A stretch of 64,000 nucleotides of DNA from Streptomyces sp. NBC_01210 (GTDB taxonomy: Bacteria; Actinomycetota; Actinomycetes; Streptomycetales; Streptomycetaceae): contig NZ_CP108549.1 in the NCBI RefSeq assembly GCF_036010325.1, positions 6,448,001 to 6,512,000 on the forward strand. The letters are read 5' to 3'. The notes beneath the pieces were generated by a model. That model was given only the letters and a program-made list of their open reading frames with translations. It was not told the DNA's origin and did no database searches. Both the position numbers and the translations under genes were made by a program. Position 1 is the stretch's first letter, and the number at the start of each line of letters is the position of its first letter. Below, one piece after another: positions 34,446 to 43,744 of the stretch.

Positions 34446-37103
34446 GTGAAGGCCATTCGTCGATTCACCGTCCGCCCCGTCCTCCCCGAACCGCTCAGCC
34501 CGCTCAGCGATCTGGCGCGCAATCTGCGCTGGTCCTGGCACACCGAGACCCGTGACCTCTTCCAGGCCGTCGACCCCGAGGGATGGCAGGCGGCGGGCGG
34601 CGACCCCGTGCGGCTGCTCGGGGCCGTGTCCGCCGCCCGACTGGCCGAGCTGGCCGGAGACCGGCGCTTTCTGCGCAGACTGACCGCCGTGGCCGACGAC
34701 CTGGACGACTATCTGCTCGGGCGCAGGTGGTACCAGGCACACAGCGGCACCTCCGATGTCGTCGACCCCGATGCGCCGGAATTCCCGGCCGCGGTCGCCT
34801 ACTTCTCCCCGGAGTTCGGCGTCACCGCCGCGCTCCCGCAGTACTCCGGCGGCCTCGGCATCCTCGCCGGCGACCATCTCAAGGCAGCCAGCGACCTCGG
34901 CGTACCGCTCATCGGCGTCGGGCTGCTCTACCGCCACGGCTACTTCCGCCAGTCGTTGTCCCGCGACGGCTGGCAGCAGGAGCACTACCCGCTTCTCGAT
35001 CCGAACGAGCTCCCGGTGAGCCTGCTGCGGGAGGCCGAGGGGGCACCCGTCCAGGTGTCCCTCGCCCTGCCCGGCGGGCGTTCGCTGCGCGCGCACATCT
35101 GGGTCGCCCAGGTCGGCCGCGTACCGCTGCTGATGCTCGACTCGGACGTCGAGGAGAACGGCCCGGGCGAGCGCGATGTCACCGACCGGCTGTACGGCGG
35201 CGGCAGCGAGCACCGGCTGCTGCAGGAGATGCTGCTGGGGATCGGGGGAGTACGGGCGGTACGTGCGTACTGCCGGCTGGCCGGCCACCCCGCGCCCGAG
35301 GTGTTCCACACCAACGAGGGGCACGCCGGCTTCCTCGGCCTGGAGCGCATCCGCGAACTGGGTGACACGGGCCTCGACTTCGACGCGGCCCTGGAGGCGG
35401 TCCGGGCCGGGACCGTGTTCACCACACACACGCCGGTGCCCGCCGGGATCGACCGTTTCGACCGCGAGCTCGTCGCCCGCCACTTCGGCGACCGCGGGGA
35501 GCTGGCCGGAGTCTCGGTCGAGAAGGTGCTCCAGCTCGGTATGGAGACCTATCCGGGCGGCGAGCCCAATCTCTTCAACATGGCGGTGATGGGGCTGCGG
35601 CTGGCCCAGCGCGCCAACGGGGTTTCCGTCCTGCACGGGGCGGTGAGCCGCGGTATGTTCGCCGGCCTGTGGCCCGGCTTCGACGCGGAGGAGGTGCCGA
35701 TCACCTCGGTCACCAACGGGGTGCACGCGCCGACCTGGGTGGCTCCCGAGGTGTTCCGGCTCGGTGCGCGCCAGATCGGCCCGGGCCGCACCGAGGACGC
35801 CCTGTCCGTGGGCGACTCCGAGCGCTGGGACGCCGTCGCGGACATCGCGGACGCCGACATCTGGGAGCTGCGCCGCGCGCTGCGTGAACAGCTGGTCCTG
35901 GAGGTACGGGAGCGGCTGCACGCCTCCTGGCGGCAGCGCGGCGCCGGCGCGGCCGAACTGGGCTGGATCGACGGGGTACTCGACCCCGACGTGCTGACCA
36001 TCGGGTTCGCCCGCCGGGTCCCCTCGTACAAACGGCTCACTCTGATGCTGCGCGACCGCGACCGGCTGATGGAGCTGCTGCTCCACCCCACCAGGCCCAT
36101 CCAGATCGTCGTCGCCGGCAAGGCGCATCCGGCGGACGACAGCGGTAAGCGGCTGGTGCGGGAGCTGGTGCGGTTCGCCGACGATCCGCGGGTCCGCCAT
36201 CGCATCGTCTTCCTGCCCGACTACGGCATGGCGATGGCGCAGAAGCTCTACCCGGGCTGCGATGTGTGGCTGAACAATCCGCTGCGGCCGCTGGAGGCCT
36301 GCGGGACGAGCGGGATGAAGGCAGCGCTGAACGGCTGCCTCAACCTGTCCGTGCTCGACGGCTGGTGGGACGAGTGGTTCGAGCCGGACTTCGGCTGGGC
36401 CATTCCCACCGCGGACGGCTCGGCCACCGACGACGACCGCCGCGACGAGCTGGAGGCGAGCGCGCTGTACGAGCTGATCGAGGAGCGGGTGGCACCCCGC
36501 TTCTACGACCGCAACGGCAGCGGACTGCCCGAGCGCTGGATCGAGATGGTCCGCCGGACGCTGACCACGCTCGGTCCCAAGGTGCTCGCCGGCCGCATGG
36601 TGCGCGAGTACGTGGAGCGGTTGTACGCCCCGGCCGCCCAGGCCCACCGGTCCCTGAACGCGGACACCGCAAGCGAGTTGGCGGCCTGGAAGTCCCGGGT
36701 GCGCAGTGCCTGGCCGCGGGTGGCCGTCGACCATGTGGAGGCCCTCGAACAGGCCGCGCCCGCGGGCACGGCCGAGCTGGGCTCCACCCTCGCGCTCCGG
36801 GTACGGGTCGCCCTGGGCGGCCTTCAGCCGGACGATGTGGAGGTGCAGGCGGTGGCGGGCCGGGTCGACTCCGACGACGCGATCGCCGGCGCCCGGACCA
36901 CCCCGCTGAAGCCGACGAGTGGCCCCGACCTGGATGGCCGCTGGGTGTACGAGGGCCCGCTCGCACTCGACCGTACGGGCCCCTTCGGCTACACGGTGCG
37001 GATCCTGCCGGACCACCGACTGCTCGCCGCCAGTGCGGATCTGGGGCTGGTCGCGCTGCCGACGGAGGCCACGGGGGAGGGCGCGGGCGTGCTGATGCGC
37101 TGA
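34446..37103 (+). CDS. glgP: Alpha-glucan (glycogen) phosphorylase
   Basis: An 885-residue PLP enzyme of the alpha-glucan phosphorylase family, releasing glucose-1-phosphate. It has the bacterial N-terminal DUF3417 part (LSDLARNLRWSWHTETRDLF), then AYFSPEFGVTAALPQYSGGL, HTNEGHAGFLGLERI, and the PLP-proximal ACGTSGMKAALNG with NLSVLDGWWDEW. The GTG at 34446 has GAAGGTGG upstream. It is the degradative partner of the glgE operon on the other strand. As I recall, in S. coelicolor the two are adjacent and divergent; here 8 kb of other genes separate them. A strong terminator follows at 37161. Confidence 0.95.
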   Translation: MKAIRRFTVRPVLPEPLSPLSDLARNLRWSWHTETRDLFQAVDPEGWQAAGGDPVRLLGAVSAARLAELAGDRRFLRRLTAVADDLDDYLLGRRWYQAHSGTSDVVDPDAPEFPAAVAYFSPEFGVTAALPQYSGGLGILAGDHLKAASDLGVPLIGVGLLYRHGYFRQSLSRDGWQQEHYPLLDPNELPVSLLREAEGAPVQVSLALPGGRSLRAHIWVAQVGRVPLLMLDSDVEENGPGERDVTDRLYGGGSEHRLLQEMLLGIGGVRAVRAYCRLAGHPAPEVFHTNEGHAGFLGLERIRELGDTGLDFDAALEAVRAGTVFTTHTPVPAGIDRFDRELVARHFGDRGELAGVSVEKVLQLGMETYPGGEPNLFNMAVMGLRLAQRANGVSVLHGAVSRGMFAGLWPGFDAEEVPITSVTNGVHAPTWVAPEVFRLGARQIGPGRTEDALSVGDSERWDAVADIADADIWELRRALREQLVLEVRERLHASWRQRGAGAAELGWIDGVLDPDVLTIGFARRVPSYKRLTLMLRDRDRLMELLLHPTRPIQIVVAGKAHPADDSGKRLVRELVRFADDPRVRHRIVFLPDYGMAMAQKLYPGCDVWLNNPLRPLEACGTSGMKAALNGCLNLSVLDGWWDEWFEPDFGWAIPTADGSATDDDRRDELEASALYELIEERVAPRFYDRNGSGLPERWIEMVRRTLTTLGPKVLAGRMVREYVERLYAPAAQAHRSLNADTASELAAWKSRVRSAWPRVAVDHVEALEQAAPAGTAELGSTLALRVRVALGGLQPDDVEVQAVAGRVDSDDAIAGARTTPLKPTSGPDLDGRWVYEGPLALDRTGPFGYTVRILPDHRLLAASADLGLVALPTEATGEGAGVLMR

Positions 37104-37160
37104 TGCGTTGATCGATGGGGTTGGTGCGCTGATTCACGGTGATGTCCGCGCACTGCCGCA

Positions 37161-37196
37161 GGGCGAACCCGGCCGCATCCGCGGCCGGGTTCGCCC
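37161..37196 (+). terminator. Terminator after glgP
   Basis: GGGCGAACCCGGCCGC, loop ATCC, GCGGCCGGGTTCGCCC: a perfect 16-bp stem 58 bases past the stop. There is no long T tract, as is usual in Streptomyces. Confidence 0.85.
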
Positions 37197-37264
37197 ATGT
37201 GTGCCGCCCGAGCCTTCAGTGACGGGATTGACCCGGCCTTTCTTCACGTCTTGAACTCGAAGCC

Positions 37265-37293
37265 TTGACGTGCTCATGGGATGCCTTTAGTTT
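37265..37293 (+). promoter_or_regulatory. Promoter of the alginate-lyase-family gene
   Basis: TTGACG (37265-37270), 17 bases, TAGTTT (37288-37293). A good vegetative promoter, followed directly by an inverted repeat. Confidence 0.6.
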
Positions 37294-37309
37294 CCTCACC
37301 CATCATGGC

Positions 37310-37344
37310 GTTCACTCTCACGCTCAACGTTCATATGAGTGAAC
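37310..37344. promoter_or_regulatory. Inverted-repeat operator with GTTCA half-sites
   Basis: GTTCACTC (37310-37317) and its exact complement GAGTGAAC (37337-37344), with a further GTTCATAT half-site at 37329. It lies between the promoter and the start codon, a place for a repressor, probably responding to a polysaccharide fragment. Confidence 0.55.
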
Positions 37345-37382
37345 CCAGTTGGAGAGCGATCCCACCCGGAAGGCCACCCCCC

Positions 37383-38606
37383 ATGCGTACCGGATCACGC
37401 GCCCTGCGCAGACCAAGAGCGCTTCTGCCCGCCCTCGCCGCAGTCCTGGCCTCAGCCCTGGCCGCGGTGCTGACAGCCCCGGCATCAGCCGTCAGGGACA
37501 CCGCTCAACAGGCCGCCGCACCCGCGGCGTTCACCCACCCCGGCGTGCTCGTCGGCCGCCCCCAGCTCGACTTCGTGAAGGCGAAGGTCAAGGCCGGCGC
37601 CGAGCCCTGGAAGTCCGCCTACGATCAGCTGCTCAGCAGCAAGTACGCCTCGCTGTCGCGTACCGCCAAGCCTCGCGCGGTCGTCGAGTGCGGTTCGTAC
37701 TCCAACCCCAACATCGGCTGTACGGACGAGCGCGAGGACGCCATCGCCGCGTACACCCTCTCGCTGGCCTGGTACATCGGCGGGGACAGCCGGTACGCCA
37801 GGAAGTCGATCGAGATCATGGACGCCTGGTCCGCCGTGATCAAGAACCACACCAACAGCAACGCCCCGCTGCAGACCGGCTGGGCCGGATCCTCCTGGCC
37901 CCGGGCCGCCGAGATCGTCAAGTACACCTACAGCTCCTGGCCGAACTCCGGTCGCTTCGGCACCATGCTGCGCACCGTCTACCTCCCCGAGGTGATCAAC
38001 GGCTCGCACTCCAACGGCAACTGGGAGCTGAGCATGACGGAGGCCGCGATCGGTATCGCCGTCTTCCTGGAGGACCGCGGCGCCTACGACAAGGCCGTTG
38101 CCACATTCCGCGGCCGCGTTCCCGCGTACATCTATCTGACCTCCGACGGCTCGCTGCCGAAGACCGCACCCGGCTCCGGTCTCGACACCCGCGACAAGAT
38201 CATCAAGTACTGGCAGGGCCAGTCGACGTTCATGGACGGTCTCAGTCAGGAGACCTGCCGCGATCTCACCCACACCGGATACGGACTCTCCGCCATCTCG
38301 CACATAGCCGAGACCAGCCGAATCCAGGGCCGGGACCTCTACCCGGAGGTCGCCGACCGGCTCCGGCACGCGCTCGGGCTGCATGCCAAGTACCAGCTCG
38401 GCACGCCCGTGCCCGGCAACCTCTGCAACGGCAGCCTCAAGGACAAGCTCGGCCCCGTCACCGAGGTCGGCTTCAACGCCCTGCGTAACCGCATGGGCAT
38501 CGACATGAGCAACACCCGGCGCCTCACCGAGCAGCAGCGGCCCGCGGGCTCGAACAACCTGTTCGTGGCGTGGGAGACCCTGACGCACGCCAACAACCCG
38601 GCGTAG
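37383..38606 (+). CDS. Secreted alginate-lyase-family polysaccharide lyase
   Basis: A 407-residue exported protein with a long signal peptide (about 1-36, ending APASA). The mature part is an alpha/alpha toroid: AAYTLSLAWYIGGDSRYARK, GWAGSSWPRAAEIVKYTY, GNWELSMTEAAIGIAVFLED and QETCRDLTHTGYGLSAISH. The NWE and RDLTHTGYGL motifs are those of the alginate lyase fold; the true substrate could be another uronate polymer. ATG 37383 is chosen for the signal peptide and the upstream GGAAGG. It has its own promoter, operator and terminator, so it is an independent induced unit. The glucuronyl epimerase-like gene at 13970 also acts on uronates, but no link is shown. Confidence 0.82.
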   Translation: MRTGSRALRRPRALLPALAAVLASALAAVLTAPASAVRDTAQQAAAPAAFTHPGVLVGRPQLDFVKAKVKAGAEPWKSAYDQLLSSKYASLSRTAKPRAVVECGSYSNPNIGCTDEREDAIAAYTLSLAWYIGGDSRYARKSIEIMDAWSAVIKNHTNSNAPLQTGWAGSSWPRAAEIVKYTYSSWPNSGRFGTMLRTVYLPEVINGSHSNGNWELSMTEAAIGIAVFLEDRGAYDKAVATFRGRVPAYIYLTSDGSLPKTAPGSGLDTRDKIIKYWQGQSTFMDGLSQETCRDLTHTGYGLSAISHIAETSRIQGRDLYPEVADRLRHALGLHAKYQLGTPVPGNLCNGSLKDKLGPVTEVGFNALRNRMGIDMSNTRRLTEQQRPAGSNNLFVAWETLTHANNPA

Positions 38607-38612
38607 AACGCG

Positions 38613-38647
38613 GAAGCTGCCCGGGGGCTCGGCCCCCGGGCAGCTTC
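38613..38647. terminator. Bidirectional terminator between two convergent secreted-protein genes
   Basis: GAAGCTGCCCGGGGGC, loop TCG, GCCCCCGGGCAGCTTC: a perfect 16-bp stem seven bases after the lyase stop and 30 bases from the protease stop. Confidence 0.88.
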
Positions 38648-38676
38648 TTGCGTCAAGGCTCAGACCTTCGGTCGGT

Positions 38677-40716
38677 TCAGAAGGTGAGCTTGAAGCTGTT
38701 GATGTAGCCGGTGTCCCATGCCGCCTTGTCCTGGACCCGCAGCTTCCAGGCGCCGTTGGCGACCTCGGAGGAGGCGTTGACCGTGTACGTCGCCTGGACG
38801 TTGTCCGCCGAGTCGGAGGAGCTGAACGGCTTCAGGTTGTACACCGTTCCGTCCGGGGCGACCAGGTCGACGACCAGGTCCCCGCGCCAGGTGTGGATGA
38901 TGTCCACGCCCACCTTGAGGGTGGCCGGGGCGTTGCCCGTACGGCCCGTGACGTTGACCGTCGAGGTGACAGCCGCGCCGTTGTCCGGGATCGCGACGTC
39001 AGCGGTGTTCTCGAAGACCGTGCCGCCGGGGTCCGGGTCGCCGCCGCCGGGGCGGGCGCCGACGTTGATGCCGGCCCACGCGTCGGTCACGGACTTGACC
39101 TCGGCGCTGGTGGCTCCGTACAGCTCCGTCGCCACCGCGATGGTGCCGGTGCGCGCCGACGCGTAGTTGGTCGTGGAGTTGAACTTCGTGGTGAGCGCCT
39201 TGAACCAGATGAGCGAGGCCTTGTCGCGGCCGATGCCGGTCACGGGCAGACCGTCGGAGGTCGGCGAGTCGTAGTTGACGCCGTTGATGGTCTTGGGGCC
39301 GCTGCCCTCGGAGAGCAGGTAGTACCAGTGGTTCGCCGGGCCCGAGGAGTAGTGCACGTCGACGCCGCCGATACCCGAGTACCAGGCGTCCTTGGACGCG
39401 CCGTCCTTGCTCGGCTTGTCCATGTAGCGCAGCGGGGTGCCGTCGCCGTTGATGTCGATCTTCTCGCCGACCAGGTAGTCACCCTTGTCCTGGGCGTTGT
39501 TGGCGTAGAACTCGACGGCTGCGGCGAAGATGTCGGAGGTCGCCTCGTTGAGACCGCCGGACTCGCCGCTGTAGACGAGCTTCGCGGTGGCGGCGGTGAC
39601 GCCATGGGTCATCTCGTGCGCGGCCACGTCGATGGACGTGAGCGGCTTGGCGTTGCCCGAGCCGTCGCCGTACGTCATGCAGAAGCAGCTGTCCTGCCAG
39701 AACGCGTTGACGTACGCGTTGCCGTAGTGGACACGGGAGTACGCGCCGACACCGTCACCGCGGATGCCGGAACGGCCGTGCACGTTCTTGTAGTAGTCCC
39801 AGGTGAGCCCGGCGCCGTAGGCGGCGTCCGCGCCGGCGGTCTCCGGCTCGGAGGCCTGGCCGTTGCCCCAGACGTCGTCCGCACCCGAGTACAGGGTGCC
39901 GGTGCCGCTGGAGCCGTGGTTCAGGTTGTACGTCTTGTGGTTGCCTCGCCCGGAGTCGGTGAGGTTGTACGTGGAGCCGGACTGCACGCTGCCGACCGTC
40001 ACCGAGCCGCTGTACTGCGTGTTGCCGGTGCCGTTCTCGACGGCCTGCCACTCGAAGAGCTTCTTGCCGGTGGAGGCGTCGGTGACGACGTGCAGCTCGT
40101 TCGGGGTGCCGTCGTCCTGGAGGCCGCCGACGACGGTCTCGTACGCGAGAGTCGGCGTGCCCGACGCCAGCCAGACCACCTTGCGCGGTGCGCGGTCGGC
40201 CTTGGCCTTCGCCGAGCCCGCCGCCTTGGCCGCGCCCAGCGCCTGCTTCTCGGCGGTGGCGGGAGCGACGTCGGCGCTGGTGTCGATGTTCTTCAGGACC
40301 GACCTGGAGGCCTTGCTGACCGACTCGGTGGCGCCCGTCCTGGTCTCGGCGACCACCAGGTCACCGCCGAGGACCGGGAGTCCGGCATAGGTGCGCTCGT
40401 AGCGGGTGTGCGTGGTGCCGTCACGGTCCTGCGTGACGTCCCGCACAACGAGCTTCTCCTGGGCGGTGAGGCCCAGTTCCTTGGCGGTCGCCGCCGTGGT
40501 GGCGCTCGCCTTGCGGATCAGCTCGGCGCGCTGCGCGGGGCTGAGGTTCAGCGGCAGGGCGCCGGGGTCGGCCTTCCCTGCCCTCGCTGCCGCCGAGGCG
40601 GCGGTCGCCGCCGGTTCGGCCGATGACGTACCCGTCTGGAATCCGACCGCCAGGAGGGCGGCGGTGGCTATGAGAGCTCCGGTTGCGGTGGTGCGCCGGC
40701 GAGGCGTGGGTCTCAC
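38677..40716 (-). CDS. Secreted M4 metalloprotease with P-domain
   Basis: A 679-residue thermolysin-type pre-pro-enzyme. It has a signal peptide (about 1-34), an FTP/PepSY propeptide (VVRDVTQDRDGTTHTRYERT) and a catalytic domain with the zinc motif HEMTH and third ligand GGLNEATSD, plus the catalytic-side HYSSGPANHWYYLLSEG. A C-terminal proprotein-convertase P-domain of about 110 residues follows a GGGDPDPGG linker. The start is GTG 40716, because AAGGAG lies five bases upstream and the signal peptide then starts with an Arg-rich region; an earlier start would add unrelated sequence. It digests extracellular protein; the P-domain probably aids secretion or substrate binding. Confidence 0.95.
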   Translation of the reverse strand: MRPTPRRRTTATGALIATAALLAVGFQTGTSSAEPAATAASAAARAGKADPGALPLNLSPAQRAELIRKASATTAATAKELGLTAQEKLVVRDVTQDRDGTTHTRYERTYAGLPVLGGDLVVAETRTGATESVSKASRSVLKNIDTSADVAPATAEKQALGAAKAAGSAKAKADRAPRKVVWLASGTPTLAYETVVGGLQDDGTPNELHVVTDASTGKKLFEWQAVENGTGNTQYSGSVTVGSVQSGSTYNLTDSGRGNHKTYNLNHGSSGTGTLYSGADDVWGNGQASEPETAGADAAYGAGLTWDYYKNVHGRSGIRGDGVGAYSRVHYGNAYVNAFWQDSCFCMTYGDGSGNAKPLTSIDVAAHEMTHGVTAATAKLVYSGESGGLNEATSDIFAAAVEFYANNAQDKGDYLVGEKIDINGDGTPLRYMDKPSKDGASKDAWYSGIGGVDVHYSSGPANHWYYLLSEGSGPKTINGVNYDSPTSDGLPVTGIGRDKASLIWFKALTTKFNSTTNYASARTGTIAVATELYGATSAEVKSVTDAWAGINVGARPGGGDPDPGGTVFENTADVAIPDNGAAVTSTVNVTGRTGNAPATLKVGVDIIHTWRGDLVVDLVAPDGTVYNLKPFSSSDSADNVQATYTVNASSEVANGAWKLRVQDKAAWDTGYINSFKLTF

Positions 40717-40888
40717 GCGAACTCCTTCTGCGAGGGGGGTACCGGTCGGCTGGGTGGGGCCGGCCGGGCAGAGCATGCGGAGCGTGTGGTAATGGGTCGG
40801 GGGAAGAGTGACAGGACTGAACGCCCCCTGTCAGGACCGCGTCAACAAGTTGGCTGGAAATCGTCCGCTGCGTGAATAGTCATGTTCG

Positions 40889-41824
40889 TTAAGCGGACGT
40901 TTCGTTGATCATCACCGCGATGCCGTCGAGCGTTCGGCGCAGCCCGAACTCGAAGAGCGTTTCGAGGTCCAGCTCGAACTCGTCCTGTATGAACAGAGTG
41001 TTGAGCAGCGGATAGTTCCCGGTCGCGGCGATCGCTTCGAAGTGTGGCTCGTTCCGTGCCATCCACTCGTCGTCCGACATTCCGGTGTCCTGCTCCGCCT
41101 GAGTCTCCAACTCCGCGGCCATGGCCAGCCCTTGGACGTACGCGAAGAGCGCGAGGTGGGTGTGGAACATCTGGAAGGGGGTCAGGCCGGTGCCGAGCAG
41201 GGCCCGCAGCACCCACTCGGTGTACTTCATCGCGTTCGGCGAGACGGTCGGCCGGGTGATGGAGGCCATCGCCTGCGCCATCCACGGGTGGCGGGCGTAT
41301 ACGGCGCGGAGCCAGCGAGCGGCGTGCTCGAGTGCCTCGCGCCAGTCGGCCGGAACCGGTCCCATCGGCTTTTCGCCGCAGACCGCGTCCGTCATCAGCC
41401 GGATCAGCTCGGCCTTGCCGGGCACATGACGGTAGAGCGCCATGGTGGAGGTGGAGAGCGAGGTGGCGATCCGCCGCATGGAGAGCGCCGGCAGGCCCTC
41501 GGCGTCGGCGAGCGCGATCGCGGTGTGCACGATGCGCGCGCGGGTCAGTCCCGGCTCGACGGGTGCGCCGGCCGGGCGGGCCGAGGTGTGCGGCGGGTGC
41601 GCGGCGGCGGACTGCGTGACCACGGTGCCGACGCCCGGCACGGGTCTGACGAGGCCCTCCTGACGCAGGGCGGCCAGGGTCTTCGTCGCGGTCGCCATCG
41701 CCACGCCCCACTCCTGGGTGATCGCGCGGGTGGACGGGACGCGGTCGCCGGGGGAGAGCTCGCCGGAGGCGATACGGCGGCGCAGTTCGGTGGCGATCCT
41801 CAGATAGGGCGGTTCGGTCTGCAT
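40889..41824 (-). CDS. Fusion regulator: GntR winged helix plus TetR-type domain
   Basis: A 311-residue regulator joining two DNA-binding folds. Residues about 5-70 are a GntR winged helix (YLRIATELRRRIASGELSPG, ITQEWGVAMATATKTLAAL). After a Pro-rich linker, residues about 100-150 are a TetR helix-turn-helix (IVHTAIALADAEGLPALSMR, STSTMALYRHVPGKAELIRL), followed by a TetR ligand domain of the TetR_C class. Such fusions recur in actinobacteria, usually beside exporters. It is divergent from the DHA2 exporter at 41963; two related sites lie in the gap. It probably represses that exporter and itself in response to a drug-like ligand. Confidence 0.9.
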   Translation of the reverse strand: MQTEPPYLRIATELRRRIASGELSPGDRVPSTRAITQEWGVAMATATKTLAALRQEGLVRPVPGVGTVVTQSAAAHPPHTSARPAGAPVEPGLTRARIVHTAIALADAEGLPALSMRRIATSLSTSTMALYRHVPGKAELIRLMTDAVCGEKPMGPVPADWREALEHAARWLRAVYARHPWMAQAMASITRPTVSPNAMKYTEWVLRALLGTGLTPFQMFHTHLALFAYVQGLAMAAELETQAEQDTGMSDDEWMARNEPHFEAIAATGNYPLLNTLFIQDEFELDLETLFEFGLRRTLDGIAVMINETSA

Positions 41825-41833
41825 GGCGGGTGA

Positions 41834-41914
41834 GTGTACTAGTGCAGAGCTGACGCCGTACGCCCCCATGACCTGTGTATTTACTGGTCTGTCGGGTGAA
41901 GCGCACTAGAGTGC
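41834..41914. promoter_or_regulatory. Two related operator-like sites in the divergent gap
   Basis: Site 1 (41834-41846) is GTGTACTAGTGCA; site 2 (41903-41914) is the palindrome GCACTAGAGTGC. Both share GCACTAG on one strand. They lie between the GntR-TetR regulator and the exporter and are likely bound by that regulator. Confidence 0.5.
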
Positions 41915-41962
41915 ACCAGGGGGTTGTTTGCGGTGTACGCAGGCGGCTGCTTCGCTCCCCGT

Positions 41963-43486
41963 ATGTCACCTGACGCACACACCGCGGGCCCGCGCGCCGG
42001 CCGCCGCGAATGGACCGCCTTCGGCGTCCTGATGCTGCCCCTCCTTCTGGTCTCCATGGATGTCTCCATCCTCTACTTCGCGATCCCTTCCATCAGCGAG
42101 GACCTGCGGCCCGGCGCCACGCAACAGCTGTGGATACTCGACATGTACAGCTTCGTCCTCGCCGGGCTCCTCATCACCATGGGCGCGTTGGGCGACCGCG
42201 TCGGCCGGCGCCGGGTGCTCCTCGCGGGCGCGGGACTCTTCGGCGCCGCCTCGGCGGCCGCGGCGTACGCACACAGCCCCGGTGCCCTGATCGGCGCCCG
42301 GGCGCTGCTCGGCGTCGGCGGCGCGTGCCTGATGCCGTCCACGCTCGCGCTCATCCGCAACCTCTTCAGGGATGCCAAGCAGCGCTCCACCGCGGTCACC
42401 CTGTGGACGCTGGTCATGGCCACCGGCATCTCCTTCGGCCCTGTCGTCAGCGGCGCGCTGCTCGAACACTTCTGGTGGGGCTCGGTCTTCCTGATCAACC
42501 TGCCCGCGATGGCGCTGCTGCTCGTGCTCGCGCCGCTGCTGCTGCCCGAGTTCAGGACTGAGGCGCGCGGGAGGTTCGACGTACTGAGCGCGTTCCTCTC
42601 GCTCGCGGCGTTGCTTCCGGTGATCCATGGCATCAAGGAGCTGGCCAAGCACGGCTACGAGACTCTGCCCGCTCTCGGCATCGCGGCCGGCCTCGCGATC
42701 GGCGTGCTCTTCGTACGCCGTCAGGGCCGGCTGCCGCATCCGATGGTGGACCTGGCGCTCGTCCGCCGACCGGCGTACGGGGGTTCGGTGCTGGTGAACC
42801 TCCTCGCGATGGCCGCGACCGTCGGCTTCGCTGTCTTCATCACCCAGTACCTCCAGGCGGTGCTGGGCAAGAGCCCCTTCGAGGCGGCACTGTGGAGCCT
42901 GGTGCCGGCGGTGGGTGTGATGCTCGCGGCGCCGACGGGCGCGGTGCTTGCGCGGCGCGTCGACCGTTCGTATGTGATGGGCGGCGGGTTCCTGGTCTCC
43001 GCGGCGGGCTTCGCGTGGCTGACCCAGGTGCGTACGGACTCGGCGCTCGGATGGGTCCTGGTGGCGTGCTCGGTCTATGCGGCGGGCCTGGTCACCGCGA
43101 TGACCCTCGCGAACGAACTGGCCCTGGGCGCGGCCCCGCCCGAGCGCGCGGGTGCGGCGGCGGCCGTCCTGGAATCGGGCCAGGAGCTGGGTGGCGCGCT
43201 GGGCATGGCGATCCTGGGCTCGATCGGCGCGGCGGTGTACGGCCACGACATGACGGGTGCGGCGGGCGCGGGGCGGGAGACGCTGGGCGGCGCGACGGCG
43301 GTGGCGGGGCACTTGCCGGCGGATGCGGCGGAGAGCCTGCTGGTGGCGGCGCGGGAGGCGTTCACGCACGGGATGGGTTATGCGGCGGCGGGGGCCGGGC
43401 TGTTGATGGGATGCGCGGCGGCGGCGTCGTTCGCGCTGCTGCGGGACGCACGGGAGGAACGTGCGGCGGAGGTCCTGGTGGGGTGA
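41963..43486 (+). CDS. DHA2-family multidrug MFS exporter
   Basis: A 507-residue transporter with 14 predicted helices, close to the SmvA/QacA group: LLLVSMDVSILYFAIPSISE, the motif A GALGDRVGRRRVLLAGAGLF, the antiporter motif GISFGPVVSGALLEHFWWGS and LESGQELGGALGMAILGS near the end. The ATG at 41963 was chosen over an upstream one because it starts the normal polar N-terminus. It is probably controlled by the divergent GntR-TetR protein. Substrates are likely cationic drugs by family analogy; none is shown. Confidence 0.9.
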   Translation: MSPDAHTAGPRAGRREWTAFGVLMLPLLLVSMDVSILYFAIPSISEDLRPGATQQLWILDMYSFVLAGLLITMGALGDRVGRRRVLLAGAGLFGAASAAAAYAHSPGALIGARALLGVGGACLMPSTLALIRNLFRDAKQRSTAVTLWTLVMATGISFGPVVSGALLEHFWWGSVFLINLPAMALLLVLAPLLLPEFRTEARGRFDVLSAFLSLAALLPVIHGIKELAKHGYETLPALGIAAGLAIGVLFVRRQGRLPHPMVDLALVRRPAYGGSVLVNLLAMAATVGFAVFITQYLQAVLGKSPFEAALWSLVPAVGVMLAAPTGAVLARRVDRSYVMGGGFLVSAAGFAWLTQVRTDSALGWVLVACSVYAAGLVTAMTLANELALGAAPPERAGAAAAVLESGQELGGALGMAILGSIGAAVYGHDMTGAAGAGRETLGGATAVAGHLPADAAESLLVAAREAFTHGMGYAAAGAGLLMGCAAAASFALLRDAREERAAEVLVG

Positions 43487-43695
43487 GGAGACCCTGCCGG
43501 GGGTGCGGGGCTTGGGTGCTTGGGCGCGCCCGGTCTTGTGTCGGTGGCCGTCCGGGGTCCGCTCCGGGGCTCGTATGCGGTACTGCGCTGCATCCGATAT
43601 GCGGCTCCGCCGCGTGGTCACCGCCCTTCGCGCGAGCTGCGACGCTTTACGTCCCGAACACCACCCCTGCGCGTCCCCCTGCCAGGGGAGCCCCC

Positions 43696-43731
43696 GGCCT
43701 CTCGGGCGCCCGCGGCCTCTCGGGCGCCCGC
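43696..43731. repeat. Two tandem 18-bp units between exporter and dehydrogenase
   Basis: GGCCTCTCGGGCGCCCGC is repeated exactly at 43696-43713 and 43714-43731, in the 258-base GC-rich gap between two converging genes. No coding content is seen. Confidence 0.8.
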
Positions 43732-43744
43732 GGAGGCGGGTGGG

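Noticed and set aside
37104..37160. Repeated GATGCGTTGATCGATG bases after glgP as a repeat element
   Set aside because: Only short imperfect similarities; no unit length or symmetry.
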